From Hyphomicrobiales bacterium (GTDB lineage Bacteria > Pseudomonadota > Alphaproteobacteria > Rhizobiales > Rhizobiaceae): a stretch of 64,000 bases of DNA. Where the stretch lies: positions 605,736 to 669,735 of the forward strand of contig UCMS01000006.1 in NCBI GenBank assembly GCA_900473805.1. The letters run 5' to 3'. Shown one piece after another: positions 51,016 to 59,352 of the stretch. The first letter of the stretch is position 1. The number at the start of each line of letters is the position of its first letter. The position numbers and the translations under genes were made by a program. The notes under the pieces were generated by a model. It was not told the DNA's origin. It made no database searches and saw nothing but the letters and a program-made list of their open reading frames with translations.

Positions 51016-51141
51016 GAGTGTGGCGCCAGTCTTAAAGCCTGTCGCCCCGAAAGAAAACCGCCAGCTGCCGTTCTACGAATTCATCCCACGCTATGAAATT
51101 GCGCATTTTTTCGCCACGCCCAAAAAAGCACCAAGATTCAA

Positions 51142-51170
51142 CTTGACAATGGTGCACTGCAGCACATAAC
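51142..51170 (+). promoter_or_regulatory. Promoter for the small RNA at 51177-51257
   Basis: CTTGAC (51142-51147), 17-base spacer, CATAAC (51165-51170). Fits the rhizobial housekeeping pattern CTTGAC-N17-CTATAT moderately well, and sits at the right distance before a structured transcript. Confidence 0.5.
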
Positions 51171-51176
51171 GTCTTA

Positions 51177-51257
51177 CTTACAGTCTCTGACTGTAAATAC
51201 CCTCCTTGGGTGTTTCCTCCCTAGACTTGAAGCCGCGCCCAGTGCGCGGTTTTTTTT
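51177..51257 (+). ncRNA. Candidate trans-acting small RNA with CCTCC loops
   Basis: About 80 bases in a 334-base gap without genes. Hairpin 1 TTACAGT/ACTGTAA (51178-51184, 51190-51196), hairpin 2 ACCC/GGGT with a TCCTT loop (51199-51211), a single-stranded TTTCCTCCC, then terminator CCGCGC/GCGCGG (51233-51249) with eight T. A promoter precedes it. Unpaired CCTCC motifs match the anti-Shine-Dalgarno style of the rhizobial suhB/alpha-r14 ('cuckoo') RNAs. It is divergent from a SuhB-family gene, but I cannot confirm family membership. Confidence 0.68.
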
Positions 51258-51349
51258 GCCCTGAGTTTGCGCAAACAAAGGGGGACCACACACCTCCAGC
51301 CACGCCACGGGAAGCGACGCGCCTGCAAAGAGAGAGTTGGTGAAAGCTG

Positions 51350-52225
51350 CTACTCGGCCGCGAGCGCTTGATCGCCGAAATAGTCGGCGACGAAATCAGC
51401 CATCTGGCCCATGAAGATCGCAAGTGACCCGGCCAGCGCGTCGAAATCCGGACGCTTCTCCAGCGTCAATTCGTCGATATAGAGCGAGCGATTGACCTCG
51501 ATCTGCAACGCATGCAGGTCGCGCGCCGGGCGACCATAATGTTCTGTGATGAAGCCGCCGGCATAGGGCTTGTTGCGCACGGCCGCAAAGCCGAGCTCTT
51601 CCAGGAACTGCAGCGCCGCCCGCGACAGTTCGCCCGAAGCGCTGGTGCCATAGCGGTCCCCGACGATGAAATCCGGCTTGATGCCGCTGCCGGCAACCCG
51701 GATGTTACCGGGCATCGAATGGCAATCGATCAACACGCCGAGTCCGAAACGCGCATGGGTGCGGGCGATCAGCTTGCGCAGGCAGGCATGGTAAGGCTTG
51801 TAGCAGGTCTCGATCCGCTCCATGGCCGACGCGAGCGGCATCCGACCCTCATAGATCTCCATATTTTCCGCGACAATGCGCGGAATGGTGCCCAGTCCGC
51901 CGGCAACGCGCGCCGAATTGCTGTTGGCATAAGGCGGCAGCGGATCGGAAAACATGCGCGGATCGAGCTCGTAAGGCTCCCGGTTCACATCCACATAGGC
52001 GCGCGGAAAATTCGCAACCAGCATCGGCGCGCCGAAACTGGGCGCTGCCGAGAACAGCTCGTCCACGTAATGGTCCTCGGACCGCCGGATCGCATGCCCA
52101 TCCAGGCGCGACTCATCCAGAAAAGCACTCGGGTAACAACGGCCGCTATGTGGGGAGTTATACACGAAGGGAATGGTCTGGACGGCGGGTTCGCGAATCT
52201 CGAAAGGCTCGAATTCGTTGGTCAT
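51350..52225 (-). CDS. N-formylglutamate amidohydrolase family protein (copy 2)
   Basis: 291 residues. Closer to the HutG/FGase pattern than copy 1: V-Y-N-S-P-H-S-G-R-C-Y-P, D-H-Y-V-D-E-L-F, Y-V-D-V-N-R-E-P-Y-E-L-D-P-R-M-F, D-C-H-S-M-P and E-V-N-R-S-L-Y-I-D-E. Such enzymes release formate (or an acyl) from N-acylated glutamate. No hut cluster is present. Divergent from cpdR by 197 bases; conserved neighbours in relatives are not known to me with certainty. Confidence 0.88.
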   Translation of the reverse strand: MTNEFEPFEIREPAVQTIPFVYNSPHSGRCYPSAFLDESRLDGHAIRRSEDHYVDELFSAAPSFGAPMLVANFPRAYVDVNREPYELDPRMFSDPLPPYANSNSARVAGGLGTIPRIVAENMEIYEGRMPLASAMERIETCYKPYHACLRKLIARTHARFGLGVLIDCHSMPGNIRVAGSGIKPDFIVGDRYGTSASGELSRAALQFLEELGFAAVRNKPYAGGFITEHYGRPARDLHALQIEVNRSLYIDELTLEKRPDFDALAGSLAIFMGQMADFVADYFGDQALAAE

Positions 52226-52422
52226 CCGCTCCCCAGTTCCTCTTCTTTACCAAGTCACAAACTTGTTGTGTTCGCCATGTTGCCAGTCGGCTGTCGCAAA
52301 GTCCATACTCCCGGAAATGGCGGAGCAGGCTCACGATTTCGTTGTTCACCGGTTCTTTACTGGGCTGGACCTAGAGTGAGCGGCTGCGAGCGTCCCACGA
52401 AATCGAATACAGCGGTCCCTAA

Positions 52423-52785
52423 ATGACACAGAAAATCCTTCTCGCCGAAGATGACAACGATATGCGCCGGTTCCTGGTGAAGGCGTTGGAAAAGGCGGGC
52501 TATAAAGTTTCTTCCTTCGACAACGGCGCCAGCGCCTACGACCGCCTGCGCGAAGAACCTTTCTCCCTTCTCCTGACCGATATCGTTATGCCGGAAATGG
52601 ACGGCATTGAGCTGGCGCGCCGCGCCACCGAACTCGATCCGGACCTGAAGGTCATGTTCATCACCGGCTTCGCCGCCGTCGCATTGAACGCCGATTCGAA
52701 GGCTCCGAAGGACGCCAAGGTCCTGTCCAAGCCTTTCCACCTTCGCGATCTCGTCGACGAAGTGAACAAACTCCTTGCTGCGTAA
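52423..52785 (+). CDS. cpdR: Single-domain response regulator CpdR
   Basis: 120 residues, receiver domain only: acid pocket A-E-D-D, phosphoacceptor D53 in L-L-T-D-I-V-M-P-E-M-D-G, switch T in F-I-T-G-F, Lys in V-L-S-K-P-F. Ends L-L-A-A. This is CpdR, which in its unphosphorylated state brings ClpXP and its substrates (CtrA pathway) to the pole; phosphorylation comes from the CckA-ChpT relay. Loss in Sinorhizobium disturbs the cell cycle and bacteroid formation. A weak hairpin (52796-52814) follows. Confidence 0.93.
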   Translation: MTQKILLAEDDNDMRRFLVKALEKAGYKVSSFDNGASAYDRLREEPFSLLLTDIVMPEMDGIELARRATELDPDLKVMFITGFAAVALNADSKAPKDAKVLSKPFHLRDLVDEVNKLLAA

Positions 52786-52880
52786 GGCCTTGGCGAGAGA
52801 TTGAAAAAATCTCTTCACAAAACTGCAAAATGCCTATTGACGGGCGATCAGGTTTTGTGGTCTTAAGCCGCTCATCGGAT

Positions 52881-52955
<75 letters not shown>

Positions 52956-52968
52956 TTCGAATTCTTTC

Positions 52969-52999
52969 AAGGGCTTGCCGGAAACGGCGAGCCCTTTTT
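52969..52999 (+). terminator. Terminator after tRNA-Val
   Basis: AAGGGCTTGCCG (52969-52980), GAAA tetraloop, CGGCGAGCCCTT (52985-52996), one wobble pair, then T-run. Confidence 0.85.
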
Positions 53000-53043
53000 G
53001 GTTTCCGCATGCAGGTGGAAAGCTTGAGACCGAATCAGGCATG

Positions 53044-53469
53044 TCAGATCGACACCACCGTCACCGCATCCCCCACATACACCACCACATACCCTCCATC
53101 CGCTTTCAGCGCCCGTGCCTTCGCCTCCAATTCCCCGAGATACGGCGCCCGCCGCCAGTCTTCGGGACGTTCAGGATCGACCAGCACCGTCAGCTGTGGC
53201 CCCTGCGCGTAAAGCACCATGCCACTGATAGGGGGCTCCCACTCAGGCCCAAGCGATGCATCCGTCCGCCAGAGACAAAAGAAGTCGCGACAGGTGGCGG
53301 GCCGGGCAGCATAAGCAGCACAGCCACCACCACTCAGACAGTGCTGACAGGGCTCGTTGGCCGGTTTGTCGAACTCGTCGATGTCGGGCAGGATGCAGCA
53401 GAGCGAACAGGTGCCGCAGCTTCGGCCCTCGACCAGTGCGGGACCGGCAACGCTCTGCGAAGCCTCCAC
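53044..53469 (-). CDS. YkgJ-like Cys-cluster protein
   Basis: 141 residues. The N-terminal half is a Cys cluster: S-C-G-T-C-S-L-C-C, then C-Q-H-C, G-G-C-A-A-Y, P-A-T-C-R and F-F-C-L-W. This is the CxxCxxCC family, thought to bind zinc or an iron-sulfur cluster. Function unknown. Starts one base after the stop of the FAH-family gene, so translation is coupled. Confidence 0.85.
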   Translation of the reverse strand: MEASQSVAGPALVEGRSCGTCSLCCILPDIDEFDKPANEPCQHCLSGGGCAAYAARPATCRDFFCLWRTDASLGPEWEPPISGMVLYAQGPQLTVLVDPERPEDWRRAPYLGELEAKARALKADGGYVVVYVGDAVTVVSI

Positions 53470-53470
53470 C

Positions 53471-54169
53471 TCAGGCCGCCGGACCGATGGCCACGGTCAG
53501 TGGCGAAAGCCCCTCGACGCTGCCGACCAGCCGGTCGCCCGGCAGGACCGGACCAACGCCCGAGGGCGTGCCGGTGTAGATCAGGTCGCCGGGTGTGAGG
53601 TGATAGTAGCGCGACAGGTGACTGATGACCTCGGGTACGGACCAGACCATCTCGGAGAGCTCCCCCTCCTGGCGGACAGCATCATTCACAGTGAGCTCGA
53701 TCCGCTGACGACCCGGCACGAAATCGGACGCCCGTTTGATCGGCCCGATCCCCGCCGAATCCTCGAAGGACTTGCCCATGTCCCAGGGGCGCTGCTTGTC
53801 CTTGGCCGCCTGCTGCAGGTCGCGCCGGGTCATGTCGAGGCCGACGGCGTACCCGAAAATGACACCCGCTGCCTCCTCTACCGTGATCCGGAACGCCGGC
53901 GCGCCGATCGCGATCACCAGTTCGATCTCGTGGTGGCAGTCCTCGGTGCCGGGCGGATAGGTCATCGTGCCGCCGCTCAGCACCAGCCCCGTCGGCGGCT
54001 TGGTGAAATAGAAAGGGGCCGCCCGGTCGATGGTATTGCCCATCTCGGCGGCGTGAGCAGCATAATTGCGCCCGACGCAGAAGATCCGATGCACGGGAAA
54101 GCCGGCAGAGACGCCCTCGACAGGCAGAAGCGGTGCGACGGGAACATCAAAAAGGGGAGCGGTGGGCAT
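53471..54169 (-). CDS. Fumarylacetoacetate hydrolase family protein
   Basis: 232 residues. FAH C-terminal fold: I-F-C-V-G-R-N-Y-A-A-H-A-A-E-M-G, T-G-L-V-L-S-G-G, the metal-binding E in D-C-H-H-E-I-E-L-V-I-A-I-G, and the L-I-Y-T-G-T-P-S-G-V-G-P near the end. Members act as acylpyruvate hydrolases or 2-oxoacid decarboxylases/isomerases needing Mg2+. The exact substrate is unknown; acylpyruvase is the commonest call. Upstream of the YkgJ-like gene. Confidence 0.88.
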   Translation of the reverse strand: MPTAPLFDVPVAPLLPVEGVSAGFPVHRIFCVGRNYAAHAAEMGNTIDRAAPFYFTKPPTGLVLSGGTMTYPPGTEDCHHEIELVIAIGAPAFRITVEEAAGVIFGYAVGLDMTRRDLQQAAKDKQRPWDMGKSFEDSAGIGPIKRASDFVPGRQRIELTVNDAVRQEGELSEMVWSVPEVISHLSRYYHLTPGDLIYTGTPSGVGPVLPGDRLVGSVEGLSPLTVAIGPAA

Positions 54170-54461
54170 CAGGGCTGCGACTTTCCTGTGTCAGAACGAA
54201 CAACGACCTCCGCGCCTCGGCGCAGGAGGTTTCGGGACTTGAGCACATCGGTCGACGGGCAGCAACGCGTCAGCAGCCGAAATTAAGGACGATCCAGGAC
54301 CACACTTGGAACCATCGGCCAAACATGTAACAAAATCCGCGCCCCCGCGTTGGGATTGCGTCGACCGTCTGCCGCACAACGTCTGACAGGCGCCAGGAGA
54401 GGCAGGCACAGCGAATTCGGCCGGGACACTCGCCCCGGCCAGACATTGAAAGGCAAGAAAC

Positions 54462-55889
54462 ATGAGCACCAAGATCGTGCCGGTCATCATGGCCGGCGGC
54501 AAGGGAACCCGTCTCTGGCCACTCTCGCGCGCCGCTGCCGCCAAGCAGTTCATCCGCTTCCTCGGCGACGAGACGCTGCTGCAGAAGACCTTGATGCGCG
54601 TGTCCGATGAGGCCCTCTATGACGCGCCCCTCGTCGTCACCAATGAAGACTTCCGCTTCCTCGTCGCAGAACAGGCGCGTGAACTCGACGTGAAGCTCGA
54701 TGGCATCGTGCTGGAACCGGAAGCGCGCAACACCGCCGCAGCCGTCGCCGCAGCCGCCGTGATCGTCTCCCAGCGCCATGGCCGAGACGCGCTGATCCAG
54801 ATCCTGCCATCCGATCACGAGATCACGGTCGACGACACCTATCGCGCCTGCGTCGCGAGCGCGGCAGACGCCGCCCGCAGCGGCAAGATCGTCACCTTCG
54901 GCATCACGCCCACGGAGCCGGCGACCGGCTATGGCTATATCGAGATCGGCCCCGAAATCGGCAACGGCGTGCACGAAGTCTCGCGCTTCGTTGAAAAACC
55001 CAACGCCGACGTTGCCCAGCAAATGCTGGACAGCGGAAACTTTGCCTGGAACTCCGGGATGTTCGTCTTCTCTGCCGGGCGCATGATCGAGGAATTGAAG
55101 GCGCTTGCGCCGGATGTGCTGGCGGCCGTCGAGAAATCCGTCGAAAAGGCTCAGGGTGACCTCGACTTCACCCGCCTCGATGCCGAGACCTTTGCCGAAG
55201 CGCCGAGCATTTCCATCGATTACGCAGTCATGGAAAAAACGGCCAATGCCGCCGTGGTTCCTGCCGCCATCACATGGTCTGACCTCGGCAGCTGGGACGC
55301 CATCTGGAAGCTCGCCGGCGGCGACGAAAACGGCAATGTCGTCAACGGCAATGCCACCGTCTCAGACACGAAGAACTCTTTGGTCATGTCGCGCGAGGCC
55401 CACCTTGCCGTTCAAGGTATGGACGGCGTTGCCGTCATCGCCTCGGAAGATGCCGTCTATGTCGGCCGGCTCGACCGCAGCCAGGATGTCGGCAATCTCG
55501 TGAAGCTGCTTGCAGCCGACAAGGAAACCGCGGGTCTCACCGAGAATCATCCGACGGCGCTTCGTCCTTGGGGCGGCTACACCTCCGTGCTCAATGGTGA
55601 CCGGTTCCAGGTGAAGCGGCTCTTCGTCAATCCGGAAAAGAAGCTGTCGCTGCAGAAGCATTATCACCGTGCCGAGCACTGGGTCTGCGTGCGGGGCACG
55701 GCAGAGGTCACAATCGACGACAAGGTGACCGTCCTGCACGAGAACCAGTCGATCTATATCCCCCAGGGCTCGGTGCACCGCCTCGCCAATCCCGGCAAAA
55801 TCCAACTCGAAGTCATTGAGGTGCAGACCGGCTCCTATCTCGGCGAGGACGACATCATCCGCCTCGTCGACGAATTCGGCCGCAGCTGA
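54462..55889 (+). CDS. manC: Mannose-1-phosphate guanylyltransferase / mannose-6-phosphate isomerase
   Basis: 475 residues, bifunctional type II. The N-terminal nucleotidyltransferase begins P-V-I-M-A-G-G-K-G-T-R-L-W-P-L-S-R with K-Q-F-I-R-F. A middle GDP-mannose signature F-V-E-K-P-N is present. The C-terminal cupin isomerase has H-Y-H-R-A-E-H-W-V-C-V-R-G-T-A and I-P-Q-G-S-V-H-R-L. It supplies GDP-mannose for LPS or exopolysaccharide. Stands alone, preceded by a 292-base gap with no gene seen. Confidence 0.95.
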   Translation: MSTKIVPVIMAGGKGTRLWPLSRAAAAKQFIRFLGDETLLQKTLMRVSDEALYDAPLVVTNEDFRFLVAEQARELDVKLDGIVLEPEARNTAAAVAAAAVIVSQRHGRDALIQILPSDHEITVDDTYRACVASAADAARSGKIVTFGITPTEPATGYGYIEIGPEIGNGVHEVSRFVEKPNADVAQQMLDSGNFAWNSGMFVFSAGRMIEELKALAPDVLAAVEKSVEKAQGDLDFTRLDAETFAEAPSISIDYAVMEKTANAAVVPAAITWSDLGSWDAIWKLAGGDENGNVVNGNATVSDTKNSLVMSREAHLAVQGMDGVAVIASEDAVYVGRLDRSQDVGNLVKLLAADKETAGLTENHPTALRPWGGYTSVLNGDRFQVKRLFVNPEKKLSLQKHYHRAEHWVCVRGTAEVTIDDKVTVLHENQSIYIPQGSVHRLANPGKIQLEVIEVQTGSYLGEDDIIRLVDEFGRS

Positions 55890-55913
55890 CGAATAGCAAT
55901 TTGCGGAACTTGT

Positions 55914-55947
55914 GCGGCCCGGACGCTTCGGCTCTCCGGGCCGCTTG
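55914..55947 (+). terminator. Terminator after manC
   Basis: GCGGCCCGGA (55914-55923), 11-base loop, TCCGGGCCGC (55935-55944), ten perfect pairs, then TTG and more T. Confidence 0.78.
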
Positions 55948-56022
55948 CTTTATGGCGCTGCATTGCACAAGATCGATGCAAGCCGGAAAAAGCGGCACGG
56001 GCGAACAGCGAAGCGGTAACGA

Positions 56023-59000
56023 ATGTCGATCAAGGCAAGCATCTATCACCTTACCCATTACAAATACGACAATCCGGTCCGCCTCGGGCCCCAGATCATC
56101 CGGCTGAAGCCCGCCGCCCATTCCCGCACGAAAGTCATTTCCCACTCGCTCAAGGTCATGCCGGAAAACCACTTCGTCAATCTGCAGCAGGATCCCTACG
56201 GTAACTACCTGGCCCGCTTCGTCTTCCCCGATCCCGTCACGGAACTGAAGATCGAGGTCGACCTCGTCGCCGACATGACGGTCTACAATCCCTTCGACTT
56301 CTTCACCGAGGAAGAAGCGGTCAAATGGCCCTTCGATTATCCCGCCGACATCCGCGACGATCTGACAATCTACATGACGCCGGAGGCGGCCTCTCCGGCA
56401 CTTCAAGCCTTTCTCGCCACGCTGGACAAGACGCCCGGCCAAGGGACCGTTGACATGGTCGTCGGCCTCAATGCGCGCCTGCAGCAGGAAATCGGCTACG
56501 TCATCCGCATGGAGCCGGGTGTGCAGACGCCCGAGGAGACGCTGACCTCGGCGCGCGGTTCCTGTCGCGATTCGAGTTGGCTGCTCGTCCAGATCCTGCG
56601 TCATCTCGGCCTCGCCGCCCGCTTCGTCTCCGGTTACCTGATCCAGCTGACGCCGGACCTGAAGGCGCTCGACGGCCCCTCCGGCACCGAGGTGGATTTC
56701 ACCGATCTGCACGCCTGGGCCGAAGTCTACATCCCCGGCGCCGGCTGGATCGGCCTCGACCCGACGTCCGGCCTTCTCACCGGCGAAAGCCACATTCCGC
56801 TCGCCGCCACGCCGCATTACCGGAATGCCGCCCCGATTTCCGGCGGTTACATCGGCGAGGCCAAGACGGATTTTGCCTTCGACATGCATGTGAAGCGGGT
56901 TGCCGAACATCCGCGCATCACCAAGCCGTTTTCCGACGAGAGTTGGGAAGCCCTGAATGTGCTCGGCTTGAAGGTCGATGCAGATCTGCGCGCCCATGAC
57001 GTCCGTCTCACAATGGGCGGCGAGCCGACCTTCGTCTCGATCGACGACTTTCAGTCCGACGAATGGAATACGGCCGCCGTCGGCCCGACAAAGCGCGACA
57101 AGGCCGACCAGTTGATCCGCCGCCTGCGTGAGCGCTTTGCCCCCGGTGGCTTCCTGCATTACGGCCAGGGCAAGTGGTATCCGGGAGAAAGCCTTCCCCG
57201 CTGGACCTTCTCGCTCTACTGGCGTCGCGACAATAAGCCGGTCTGGAACAATCCGGACCTGATCGCGGTAGAAAGCCGCGACCACAAGGTGGGCCACGAG
57301 GACGCCGCTCGCCTTCTGCAGGCGATCGCCGTCGAACTCGATATCGCAACGGACAATGTCATGCCGGCCTATGAGGACCCGGCCGAATGGATCGTCAAGG
57401 AAGCCAATCTCCCGGAAAATGTCGATCCCTCGAACTCGAAGCTCAAGGATCCGGAAGAACGGACCCGCATCGCTAAGGTCTTCTCCAACGGCCTGACAAG
57501 CCCGGCTGGTTATGTCCTGCCCGTCCAGGCCTGGCAGTCCCGCGTCTCGGGCCGCACCTGGGTGTCGGAGCGCTGGAGCACACGCCGCGGCCGCCTCTAT
57601 CTTGTTCCGGGCGATAGCCCCGTGGGTTTCCGCCTGCCCCTGAACTCGCTGCCCTACATCTCGCCCTCGTGGTACCCCTACATCAACCCGGTCGATCCGA
57701 CGATTGAGAAGCCGCCCCTGCCCGACTTCTCGACCGAGAAGGGCCGGGTCATGCCCGAACACTCCTTCCAGGCCGACATTGCCCAGCAGCAGCTGCTCGG
57801 GCAGTCCTATGAGGAGATCGGCGGACGGGTCCGCACGGCCATCTCCGTGGAAGTTCGCGACGGTCGGCTCTGCATCTTCATGCCGCCAACGGCCGCACTC
57901 GAAGACTATCTCGACCTGATCGCCTCGGCCGAACGGGCAGCCGCAGCACTGAACCTGCCGGTCCATATCGAAGGCTACACGCCGCCCCACGACGAGCGCC
58001 TGAACGTCATCCGCGTTGCCCCGGACCCGGGCGTGATCGAGGTCAACATCCACCCGGCCTATGACTGGGAAGATTGCGTTGCCACCACGACGGCGATCTA
58101 TGAGGAAGCCCGCCTCTGCCGCCTCGGCGCCGACAAGTTCATGATCGACGGCCGCCATTGCGGCACCGGCGGCGGCAACCACGTGGTGGTCGGCGGAGCG
58201 ACCCCGAACGACAGCCCCTTCCTGCGCCGGCCGGATCTCCTGAAGAGCCTGGTCCTGCACTGGCAGCGCCACCCGTCTTTGTCATACCTGTTCTCCGGCC
58301 TGTTCATCGGGCCGACCAGCCAGGCCCCGCGTTTCGACGAGGCACGCCACGACTCGCTCTACGAGCTCGAGATCGCAATGGCGCAGATCCCTCTGCCGAA
58401 CCAGGGACATCTGCCGCCCCTTCCCTGGATGGTCGATCGCCTCTTCCGCAATCTCTTGGTCGACGTGACGGGCAACACGCATCGCTCCGAGATTTGCATC
58501 GACAAGCTCTTTTCTCCCGATGGCCCGACGGGACGTCTCGGCCTCGTGGAATTCCGCGGTTTCGAAATGCCGCCCAATGCCCGCATGTCGCTCGCACAGC
58601 AACTGATGATCCGTGCGCTGATCGCCCGCTTCTGGAAAAATCCGATCGGCGGCAACTTCGTCCGCTGGGGAACCAGCCTGCACGACCGCTTCATGCTGCC
58701 GCACTATATCTGGCAGGATTTCCTTGAAGTGCTGGCCGACCTTCGCCAGAACGGCTTCGACTTCAAGCCGGAATGGTTCGCCGCCCAGCTCGAATTCCGC
58801 TTCCCCTTCTTCGGCGAGGTGGAATACGAGGGCTCGAAACTCGAATTGCGCGGCGCGCTGGAACCCTGGCACGTGATGGGCGAGCAAGGAGCGATCGGCG
58901 GTACGGTGCGCTACGTCGACAGCTCCGTCGAGCGGCTGCAGGTCAGGCTGGAGACCGCCAATCCGGACCGTTACACGATCGCCTGCAACGGTCGCGCGGT

Positions 59001-59349
59001 CCCACTCCGAAAGACCGACGTGAACGGCGTCGCCGTCGCCGGTGTGCGCTACAAAGCCTGGCAGCCAGCCTCCGGGCTGCATCCGATGCTGCCCGTCAAT
59101 ACACCGCTAACATTCGACATTTATGATACATGGTCTGGCCGATCGATCGGAGGCTGCGTCTACCATGTCGCCCATCCCGGTGGCCGAAATTACGATACTT
59201 TCCCTGTGAATGGGAATGAAGCGGAAGCCCGTCGGCTTGCACGTTTCGAGCCTTGGGGCCATACAGCCGGCTCCTATCCCCTTTGGCCCGAGACCGTGTC
59301 GCCGGAATTCCCGCACACTTTGGACCTGAGACGACCGCAAGGTATCTGA
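56023..59349 (+). CDS. Transglutaminase-domain protein with DUF2126
   Basis: 1108 residues. N-terminal part: a bacterial transglutaminase-like domain with Cys in [10 protein letters not shown], His in D-L-H-A-W-A-E and Asp in L-D-P-T-S-G. The C-terminal two thirds is DUF2126, with [25 protein letters not shown] and [12 protein letters not shown]2126 has been suggested to be a glutamine-synthetase-like amide ligase. The pair would make or cut peptide amides. First gene of a three-gene operon, 3 bases before the next start. Confidence 0.9.
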   Translation: MSIKASIYHLTHYKYDNPVRLGPQIIRLKPAAHSRTKVISHSLKVMPENHFVNLQQDPYGNYLARFVFPDPVTELKIEVDLVADMTVYNPFDFFTEEEAVKWPFDYPADIRDDLTIYMTPEAASPALQAFLATLDKTPGQGTVDMVVGLNARLQQEIGYVIRMEPGVQTPEETLTSARGSCRDSSWLLVQILRHLGLAARFVSGYLIQLTPDLKALDGPSGTEVDFTDLHAWAEVYIPGAGWIGLDPTSGLLTGESHIPLAATPHYRNAAPISGGYIGEAKTDFAFDMHVKRVAEHPRITKPFSDESWEALNVLGLKVDADLRAHDVRLTMGGEPTFVSIDDFQSDEWNTAAVGPTKRDKADQLIRRLRERFAPGGFLHYGQGKWYPGESLPRWTFSLYWRRDNKPVWNNPDLIAVESRDHKVGHEDAARLLQAIAVELDIATDNVMPAYEDPAEWIVKEANLPENVDPSNSKLKDPEERTRIAKVFSNGLTSPAGYVLPVQAWQSRVSGRTWVSERWSTRRGRLYLVPGDSPVGFRLPLNSLPYISPSWYPYINPVDPTIEKPPLPDFSTEKGRVMPEHSFQADIAQQQLLGQSYEEIGGRVRTAISVEVRDGRLCIFMPPTAALEDYLDLIASAERAAAALNLPVHIEGYTPPHDERLNVIRVAPDPGVIEVNIHPAYDWEDCVATTTAIYEEARLCRLGADKFMIDGRHCGTGGGNHVVVGGATPNDSPFLRRPDLLKSLVLHWQRHPSLSYLFSGLFIGPTSQAPRFDEARHDSLYELEIAMAQIPLPNQGHLPPLPWMVDRLFRNLLVDVTGNTHRSEICIDKLFSPDGPTGRLGLVEFRGFEMPPNARMSLAQQLMIRALIARFWKNPIGGNFVRWGTSLHDRFMLPHYIWQDFLEVLADLRQNGFDFKPEWFAAQLEFRFPFFGEVEYEGSKLELRGALEPWHVMGEQGAIGGTVRYVDSSVERLQVRLETANPDRYTIACNGRAVPLRKTDVNGVAVAGVRYKAWQPASGLHPMLPVNTPLTFDIYDTWSGRSIGGCVYHVAHPGGRNYDTFPVNGNEAEARRLARFEPWGHTAGSYPLWPETVSPEFPHTLDLRRPQGI

Positions 59350-59352
59350 TTG

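Noticed and set aside
55855..58272. An 805-codon open frame antisense to manC and the DUF2126 gene
   Set aside because: Same cause; it crosses two unrelated genes and their terminator.
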